This document shows positions 55,832 through 64,000 of a stretch of DNA of 64,000 nucleotides, in pieces. Within the stretch, counting starts at the first letter, position 1. Each line of letters starts with the position of its first letter. The position numbers and the translations under genes were made by a program. Under the pieces are notes generated by a model. It was not told the DNA's origin. It searched no databases and saw only the letters and a list, made by a program, of their open reading frames with translations. The stretch is from assembly GCF_001039355.2 (NCBI RefSeq), contig NW_019775542.1, positions 35,454 to 99,453 of the forward strand. The letters run 5' to 3'. The DNA comes from Lingula anatina (taxonomy: Eukaryota; Brachiopoda; Lingulata; Lingulida; Lingulidae).

Positions 55832-58800
55832 ATGCGATTGCAAAGTGCACCATGGCTAAGGTTAGGAATAACTCTATTGATAGTGGGCAAGAACAATGGT
55901 AGGTTTATATGTATACACACTATATCAATAAAAAGAAGATCAACAATATGTTTAAAGATAATAATTAAAGGTGATATTAACTAAGCAACCTATTAGATGC
56001 ACTTATCTTGCATTTTGATACCCTTTGATATCGTTTTCTCCACGGTCGATGTAAATCTGGACTCTTTCATTCAGTCAAATCACCGTTTTCGAACCATTTT
56101 TAGGTCGATTTTCCATGCTTGTTACGCTGAGCGAAATTTGTTACCATTACTCGCTACTCTCTACTTAAAAGAAGCCAGCTGTGAAGGAGCGTCATTTGAA
56201 TTTATTGTACAAAATGTCTCTCCTGCAATACAGATATGTAGACAGAATTAAGTAGAAAAAAATTATTTTTGGATATCTAGTAAAATTTCTCTCCGTGGCC
56301 CGATATGGGGCACTGTGTTAAATTGTGTGACCCTATTAATTTTGAAATGAATGCAGTATGAATTTTGAAAAGGATTTAAGTGTAGCGTTTAGATTAAACT
56401 TGTGAATGCAAGAAGACCTGGAGGAAATGAGGAATGTTGCATATTATAATTATCTTCCCTGAAATTTCAATTTTGAAAGTGAACACAAATGTGTCATACA
56501 ATAAAGCTGTTCAAAAAGAACATGCTTCGAAAAGATTAAGAGTATTTCTTTTCTTTTCCAGTATTACGTATGCTGTCTATTACGTTATATTTTTTTCGCT
56601 ACTTTTGCAGGGCAGTGGTTATGGAAGGCTAGGAAACAAGCAGGTCGAAGTTCGACGTCACGGTCCCACAGTTCCTTTACCATCGCTGCTTCTGGTTCCT
56701 CCCTCCTCCTTCTCCTAGCTCCCACCAACCTCCTTCTTCTCCCCGTAGCCCCCGCAAACACACACGCACTTCTCCCAGTCCCCATAGCCCTTCCCCTCCG
56801 TCACCTAGCCCCCATGGACAAACCCACCCTTCTTCCAATCCCCGGGAACAGCCACGTCCTAGCCCCAGCCCCCATGGACACCCACGCTCTCGCCCAAGCC
56901 CCCATAGACACCAACATTCTCGTTCAAGCCCCCATAGACACCAACATTCTCGTCCCAGCCCTCATGGACACCCACATTCTCGTCCCAGCCCTCACGACCA
57001 TCATCACCACCATGACGGATCTGAGAAAAATGAAACATTTGATCATGAACACGACTTCACTGGCTTGCTTCACAATTTGACAAGAGGTATTTATGGATAC
57101 TAAATTTGAATATAAATGTCAAAGTTAATGCAAATCTTATGATAAAGCCAAAAGTGTTCCGACTTTACGTTCAATCGAGCGAGAGTCAGAAATAATTTGA
57201 GACTAGAGATTGCGGTGAGGCAAGGAATAAAAGCTGGCAGAATTTATCCACAGATAATTTTCTGTTTGTATTCTGTCTAATTCACTTTATTTGCGTGTTA
57301 TTTTTGTACATTTCTGAGATGACTTGCCCGGCACTAAAAAATAACTGTCACTTAAATGTTAACCCCAGCTCACGCTTGTTCTCGCCCGTTTTCTCTTATC
57401 GCATAACGTCACTTATGTTTTATTCGACTCGAGTACGCAGGCAAACGTTGGTGTTCGTTGTATGTTTTGAACATATTAAAAAACAATTGCATACGCTGCT
57501 ATGTCAATACACTATCGTACGTACGATATCGTACGCTTAAAGTTGTGCTAATGTTTGTTTTCACATAAAATACTCACGCGTACCTCTTAGGTATGATGGA
57601 GCTTTTTATGGATGGAGTTGATGGCGACATGTTCTCCGTCTCTAAAGTGGAAGCGGCATATGGAGTCTTGTAATAGTTTTCGACATGCTCTCAAACTGAG
57701 AAAAAGGTCTGCAAATTTTAATGCGTGTTTGCTTAACTTATATAATTTCAGAAATTTTAGACATCGTATAATGTATTATATCTTTTGGTATATTTTGTTT
57801 CTTAAAAACATTTTATTTTTGAATAGAGTTTTGGACCAACAATACAGACAGTTGTTACTGCAACGAGAACCCCTGTGCTACTATAACAATGGCGGATGCG
57901 AAGACCTGTGTGTAAATACGTACGCCGGCCATTACTGTGCGTGTAGTCTGGGCTATCAACTGGTGGTCGGGGAAAACGACACAACTTCCTGTGGTAAGTG
58001 TGATTTGCCTTAATTCATTTTCAACACGGAGCTGTTGCATTGGAATTTACATTAAGTCTGTCGCAATGCAAAAATATTGAAAAAATTAACATCTCGGTTT
58101 TCTCGTATTCATTAAAATTTTTGATTGGCATTCGTTATACAGTCCCCTTCGATTGCTTCAGTCAACTGCACATGCCGTTCTTGTCTTTTCTCAGAATATG
58201 AAATCACGTGTGTGGCGCTCAACGAATACAATCAGTTGCTGTGTATCTGTGAAGATCCCAAGTGAATGGCAGATATCCAGTGAATGGAATAAGGTGTCAA
58301 GGTACGCTGACATTTGTGTCAAGAGTTATGAGCGACATTCTAGACAATTAACACAGATAAAAAATACACACTTATACCATTTAAAATAAGTGGCTTTAAG
58401 CTTCATTTTTATATGACATGAGATGTGAGGCCTTGGCGGTAAAAAAATTATTTGTGGACCTGACATAGCGTGATTTTTTTTACTTCTTGGAACGCACATT
58501 TTGACAGCACCTGTTGCTGAAAGCTAGAAAATTCGATAATGAAAAGGGAATGTCTCTTAGGTCTTTCGCCTAGGCTGTGGTGCCTGGGTCTCTTTGTTTA
58601 AATTATACATGCAGATGGGCCACGTGAAAATCAATAACAAATAATATATATGTAAACTGAATATATCCCACTAAAAAGAATAAGTCCAAACCTTTAAAAC
58701 AAATGTAGAAATGAAAATGTGGCCTCTTTTTTTATATTCCCTGAAGAGCATCAACTGTTTATTTCGAAACTTTTAAGTAACATTGTTCCCTTCACGGTCA

Positions 58801-59708
58801 ACCTCTCAGGGGTTACAGTATGATATTTATTCACTCTGTATTCTAGACAAGGATGAGTGTATCATGGAGAGTCCGTGTCAAGACCAGTGTACTAATACCA
58901 TTGGAAGCTTCTTCTGTAATTGTTCGGATGGATATCGTCTCTCAAATGATTCCAAGACGTGCGTATTTAAGTAAACGTGAAAAAAATGGACTAAAAGTAC
59001 ATTTTTTGTTGTCGCTGTTTCTAAATGATGAATGACATCGTCAAACGTAAGCACTTAATAATATTAGACGTGTGAATTTCTAATTGCGACATGTTCACAT
59101 TTTAGTAGTGTTAAAAAGTGAGAAAGCAGGTGAAGATTTATATTGAATACGCTGGATGCTTTGCATTGATAAATTAATGATTATTCATTTTGATTTGCTA
59201 ATCCAAAGATGATATTATTACCATTTGTCATTGACCGTCGGTTGATTCGTGATTCAGACTTACAGTAAATCATTTTCTTATTACAGATATAAATGAGTGT
59301 TTGAATCGGGAATTGTGTCGGTCTGTGTGTATCAACAGCCCAGGTGATTATTTTTGTTTGGGCATTGACGGACAAAGTGGCCGCAAAAAGAAAGCGACAG
59401 GAAGAACGCGTGGCGACATCTACAGTGCCTATCTCGAAGAGCCACACGAGTCTTTTGTAAATCATCTTCAGACACTTCGAATTCAACTGCAATATAACAT
59501 AAGAGCTCAGCGCACAAAAGACACGCAGAGGCATTTTCGGCAGTCGATGATATACCTTCTTATCGCTGTTATTGCAGTTCTTATGTCACTGATCTTTATG
59601 TGCAGACTACACAGGCTTGAAAAAGAAGTCGAGAGATCACACCTCGGAACAAAAAGTTTAAAGCCTAGCAGTGGCGTTATTAAAATTGGTAAATCGTGTT
59701 TAAAATGA
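55832..59708 (+). pseudogene. EGF gene C: decayed third paralog
   Basis: Six exon remnants in the same order as A and B: 55832-55898, 56611-57086, 57827-57993, 58195-58301, 58847 to about 58967, 59287-59708. Lesions: exon 2 is 476 nt, so the repeat frame does not match the incoming phase, and a TAG at 56630 blocks the repeat frame upstream. Exon 3 carries two extra bases (167 instead of 165). Exon 4 carries a 5-nt insertion at about 58261 creating TGA (107 instead of 102). The exon 5 donor is mutated, so that the frame reads CVFK and stops at 58972. Exon 6 is fully open (141 codons) with a normal acceptor and a transmembrane helix, but the furin-type site reads RKKKA rather than RKKRA. Some lesions could be sequencing errors; all four together favour a pseudogene. 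Confidence 0.8.
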
Positions 59709-62700
59709 GTTTTAATGGGATAACAGCTGTTCGTATGAGATCCATATTTCGCAATAAATATATTGTAAACGCTCATAGAAATATAATAACTTCACCACCG
59801 AAACAGCGGCTATCGCAATTATTCTGTAATTTGTGCCTGTCATCAGACCACGAGGTCATTCATAGATGGCTATACCTCCCTAATAAACTTTAAGAGATTA
59901 TTACAAAATAAATGAATAAATAAATAAAATTAAATAAAAAAGGTAATGGAAGGGGTTTTTATTTTCTCTGCATAGAAAATCAAAGCATGTTTTTTTTTTC
60001 CAACTTTTGTTATCTTACCTTTTTCTTTTTTTGGTTTTTTACTTTGTTTATTTTTTAAATAGGTAGCATGGGATATTGTCTTAATATTAAAGTTTTTAAC
60101 TTAAATTGATTATTTTCAGAAATATACAATGACTGATAATCTATATCTTTCAAGATGATTTTTACAAATCCACCATTATTTCATCTTGTTATATGTTAAG
60201 ACGTGGACTGTTTATCTAAAACATCTGTACAGGCTGCAAAACAAAAACTCTCTGAAAGTATATTTGTAGTTGATTAGATATAACTTTATATTGTCACTGT
60301 TTTATATTCTGATGAGCCGTAGGGCTCACAGGTTTAATAAATTGAATATTTCATTTATATGTGTGTAAATCGATATTTTAATAAAGATAGCAAAATTATG
60401 ATGACTTGTTTATCGTATTAATTTGTGAAAAGTTTTTTAATGCAAAGCACAAATTACCATACGGTTCCTTTCTATACAATTTCCTCGGTGAAAGGTATCA
60501 ATTAAGCACGTGTTAAGTTAGTTTGTTCAAGGAGGTTTTACATAGACCTTTGGTTGTATCTCCGGTTCAGCTTCACATATTTACTATAATAGTACTTGGT
60601 AATATCGTTTTTTTTTTAACTCTCAGCCGAACTCTCCAATGCAAAAACGTCTGTCATTTGCAGTAACAAAGGGAAAAAGATCGACTAATAAAATATAGAT
60701 ATCATAGATATGTAAGCGAGAAAAGAAGTTCACAACACGCTGGTGAAAAAGACAAATTTACATTTCTCGAATCGCCTTTCGTTACTCACTGGCAGAAAGC
60801 GCCACGCTCCTGGAAAGAAATTAAGGGTAAAATAAATACGCATTGATACTACGGGTTTTAGCATAGAAAAGATCATCTGCGACGAAACAAGTGACAGTGT
60901 CAAAATTGACTGGCTGTATTTGGCCGTTTAGGAGGCTCTTGATTTTGTGCCGTGCTCTCAGGCGTAGCTGGAAAAGAGGTCCAGTCTCGGCCGAAATGAT
61001 GGGGCCACCGTTTCTTAAGGCGGTGGTAGGGGAGACAAATATACAGTGTATCTCCTGGTTAAAGGTTATATTCCCCCTGATAGCTTCATTCCTATATATT
61101 AAGATAGAAGTCAAAATATTGGGGGTACTACAAGTTGTTGATTAAAGAAAAATAACTTGGTAATTCTTCTGCTATTGACGAAAATCGAGGACACATGTCT
61201 TCGCAGAACTTACACCAGCTAACATCTGGGCCTCTGAACCTTATCGTCTTTTGATATGCCGATAGGTATCGGTCACTTACACAAGTAAACAGACCTATTG
61301 TTTTTACTTAAAACACAATACACTCGAAATTGAGCTATCAAGCCAGTGATCAAGATAGCAGCCGTTCGTTGAAGATAACAATTTTCAGTATGCGTAATTT
61401 CAGTGGTGATTTCTTCTGATGAGGCCACATTTGATCAAATAAAACCTGAAGGTTTAAAGGCCTAACTGCATCGAGATATGGATCAGACGGCTTCGAGACA
61501 AAATATTTCAGACTGTAAAACAAAACCACTAATTTGACATTCAGCATTTAGCATGTAGATTAGTGATGAATATACGGCTATCGGTCTGTTTTGTAAGATA
61601 TCGTACAGATTATTCCTATTATCGTCCAAGGCATCATTTGGTCAAACCTGTTCGATGGTACCCTCGTATATCAGGGGCTCCTGAAATAGCAAAAAAAAAC
61701 TGCAGTGTGAGCCATACAATTTTTGTAACAGACTACCAGCGCACCCCAAGAAGTTGGTACTTCTTGGGCATCTAGTGGTCAGAAAGTAGTTTGAGGAAAT
61801 TTAGGTGATGTAACTGACGCAGTTTTGCCGCGAGATGATGAAGTTTTGACAGGCAAGACAGCTACTGGGAAATGATAATTAGTTGTTAAACCTTAACTTT
61901 TGAGAAAAACAGACAGTAGTATCTTGGGTAAATGATCCTTTTTTCATGGTTAATTTGTATTAACCAAGAAATTTAATCACCACGGTCCTGTTCGACAATG
62001 CTCAAAAGCAAGACTTTAATCCCGTATTCTGTACAGTAGTAGCTACACCAGTAATTTGAAGTGGGCTCTGATGACAGGTTAAGCAAACACTGCGTTTCCT
62101 TTTGTCTGTCCTCGCAGGGGCTAATTTTAAATTAACAACTAACGTGTGACATGCTGACGTTACCTCCGTCTTATGCAGACTTAGCGAAACTCACAGACGG
62201 CATGTTTTGTCCTTATCCTTGATAATGGATAATGATAGGTGTGATGCATAAAGGTACACATATTTGTATGCCTGTGCACGTGCTTCTATTTGCCTCCGCA
62301 CGTTTGGGCGTCGGTTGCTGAAGGGGGATGGGTCAGTGACGCAGAGGCGCAGTAGGCTGGGGTTTAAGAAGAAGCTCATATTATTTAATATCCCGTGGAT
62401 TATTTTTAAAAATAAAAAGAAGTATAATCATATCAAGTGATGGATAGAAAGTGAGAATATTGATGAAAAATGCATAGAAATATGATGTGGTCAAGTTGTG
62501 GTAGTATCTATTACGCGAGCGATTTGAAATAATATGTAAAAGTTGCTTATCGTAGTCTTAATACGATGATAGAAGATTCGTTCCCCTTTTTAGCCATTAT
62601 AGATAAGAATTCTTTGGAAAGTTGAAAGGTCAATATAGTTATGAAAATTTACTTTTTCTTCCTAAGATTTGAATAATCCTCATGCCCTTATGGTGTCTGT

Positions 62701-63728
62701 AAAAGTGCGAAGTTGAAGCACGCAGGATCTCCCTCGTTATTATGCTCGTTATTTTTCGGACAACAAAACATTTTCTGTACTTGCTGATTTATTCTTTACG
62801 TGTCTATTTTACTTTACGGAGCGTTTTAAATCATCCTTTATAATGCACAGTCTTTTAAATTTCATGTAAAATACTGCTCCAAATTGTCTTATAAGTCTTA
62901 TTTTAAAGCTTTGGTCTTTTAGTTTATAATTTTTAGTTACTTTTAAATACCATATGATTTTATTCTTATACATTGTAAAACTTCAACCTTTGTGTTGCGA
63001 TTATAGCAAATAAATAAATAAATAAATTTACTTTACGACCAAATTAAAATGCAGACAATCTGTGATTAAGATGATGGAACGCATAGTCCGAGATGTGATT
63101 GGTGATACAAAAAAGACGGCATTTATTCAAATAAATGAAACTTAAGAAGACCAGTCAATGCTATGTTAATTTGTGTTGAATGAGTCATTAAAAATTACAA
63201 TAGAGGGTATCAACATATTCTTTTGCTGCTTCCAAACTTTCATAATTTGTTTTCAATTGGTCTGTCTTTAAACACGGCTATCAGACACTTAAAAAGCTAC
63301 TTTGATAAATTCCTACCAAAAAGATATAAATCTTAACACTGGCATTGTGTAAGATGAGCAAACATTTAACAAGGAACATAAGAGAGTCTCCTGATATTGA
63401 CCAAGATATGATAAGGAAACTGTTATCTTGTTCTAGGATCTAGTTTCTCATCTGACTCAAAGGAAGTCAGTCTACGTCACGGTCCGTGTGATGTAATCTT
63501 TCACATACTATTGTAATGACGAGTCACCGTGACAGAGGAATCCCCTGCGAAAAATTCTTTGTTCGTCAGTTTCACTGCGAGCTTCACTCTGAGCAGACGT
63601 CTTAAAATCGACTCCAAGCGACGGAGAAATAACCATGCATTTTTAACATCTGTAACTTAGTGTCAAGTTTTGCTTATATCAAACAGTAAGAAACAACCAG
63701 TGAAAGAGTAGCAGATATACTTCAAGAA
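59709..63728. other. Terminal intergenic region, no gene supported
   Basis: Pseudogene C 3' flank (AATAAA at 59882-59887), then AT-rich DNA with only short frames lacking family motifs. A 10-bp-arm hairpin lies at 61745-61768 (cccaagaagt/acttcttggg). No tRNA, rRNA or splice-bounded exon was seen. Confidence 0.55.
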
Positions 63729-63735
63729 ATGAGAG
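63729..63735 (+). other. Possible first coding exon of a gene running off the window
   Basis: ATGAGAG followed by a consensus gtgagt donor, in a segment (63520-63730) less AT-rich than its surroundings. This is a weak signal: seven coding bases cannot identify a gene. Confidence 0.15.
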
Positions 63736-64000
63736 GTGAGTTTTTATTTAATTTCTCACACTATTAGGCTTTTTTATTACTTCAAAGTCTAGAAATTGTG
63801 GAAAACTTAAAGAATACTTATGAGGGCAAGATTCTTTCAATTTGTTAAGTTAAGATTAATAGTGAAATAACATACCAAAATTCCGAAATGCATGTTGCAA
63901 GAAATGATCCCTTTTTTACGATTTTCATCTTACTAGACAAGAGCGGGGTTAGATGAAAATGTTGAAAATAGGCTTAAGGATTTTTTTTCGTTTCTAAACT
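63736..64000. other. Right edge, nothing recognised
   Basis: AT-rich, no open frame. It would be an intron if the preceding start is real. Confidence 0.3.

Noticed and set aside
56562..56632. Alternative acceptor at 56562 that would restore the repeat frame of EGF copy C
   Set aside because: It does give the right phase but runs into TAG at 56630, so the copy stays broken.

Overview
This is eukaryotic nuclear DNA from an animal. The genes are split by AT-rich introns with GT-AG (rarely GC-AG) sites, there are TATA promoters, AATAAA signals, microsatellites and foldback transposons, and every well-conserved gene is a metazoan housekeeping gene. The Gly/Tyr-rich secreted protein, the EGF family and a BPTF with two C-terminal PHD fingers suggest a marine invertebrate, probably a lophotrochozoan such as a mollusc; that placement is inference. 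Single N bases (24191, 48232, 48351) and a 404-N gap mark it as draft assembly.

Left part (1-39 kb), conserved genes. A PRPP-synthetase-associated protein (PRPSAP, minus, 982-4345) lies head to head with the base-excision glycosylase NTHL1 (plus, 4484-6709) across only 138 bp. A GH31 lysosomal-type alpha-glucosidase with a trefoil domain (GAA-like, minus, 7821-16937, 18 exons) follows. AIMP2, a scaffold of the multi-tRNA-synthetase complex (minus, 17958-19962), is head to head with BPTF/NURF301, the large subunit of the NURF chromatin remodeler (plus, 20676-38292, 26 exons plus one duplicated exon pair). All five models were built exon by exon. Splice phases close and the coding lengths are multiples of three (358, 364, 884, 302 and 2586 aa; BPTF counted with one copy of the duplicated pair).

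Right part (41.6-60 kb), lineage-specific locus. Three tandem paralogs (A 41914-44736, B 50558-53729, C 55832-59708) encode a family I cannot match to a named protein. In order it has a signal peptide, a tandem His/Pro/Arg/Ser repeat, phase-1 EGF-type exons, a half EGF domain, a dibasic furin-type site, a coiled-coil-like stretch, one transmembrane helix and a short tail. A and B are intact. C is a pseudogene with at least four independent lesions but an open last exon. All three share a TATAAAT box and a 5'UTR intron whose acceptor abuts the ATG. A small secreted Tyr/Gly/Asn-rich protein gene (47274-47579) with its own TATA box sits between A and B.

Mobile and repeat DNA includes a 122-bp foldback element with a perfect 9-bp target duplication (40793-40914), two larger foldbacks (48618-48945 and 49582-50151), a dispersed repeat of about 370-400 bp in two copies, and several microsatellites. 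The last 4 kb show no gene I can support.

The most interesting items are the EGF/His-repeat membrane family with exon-restricted homogenisation, and the BPTF exon-pair duplication, which cannot be spliced in series without a stop codon.
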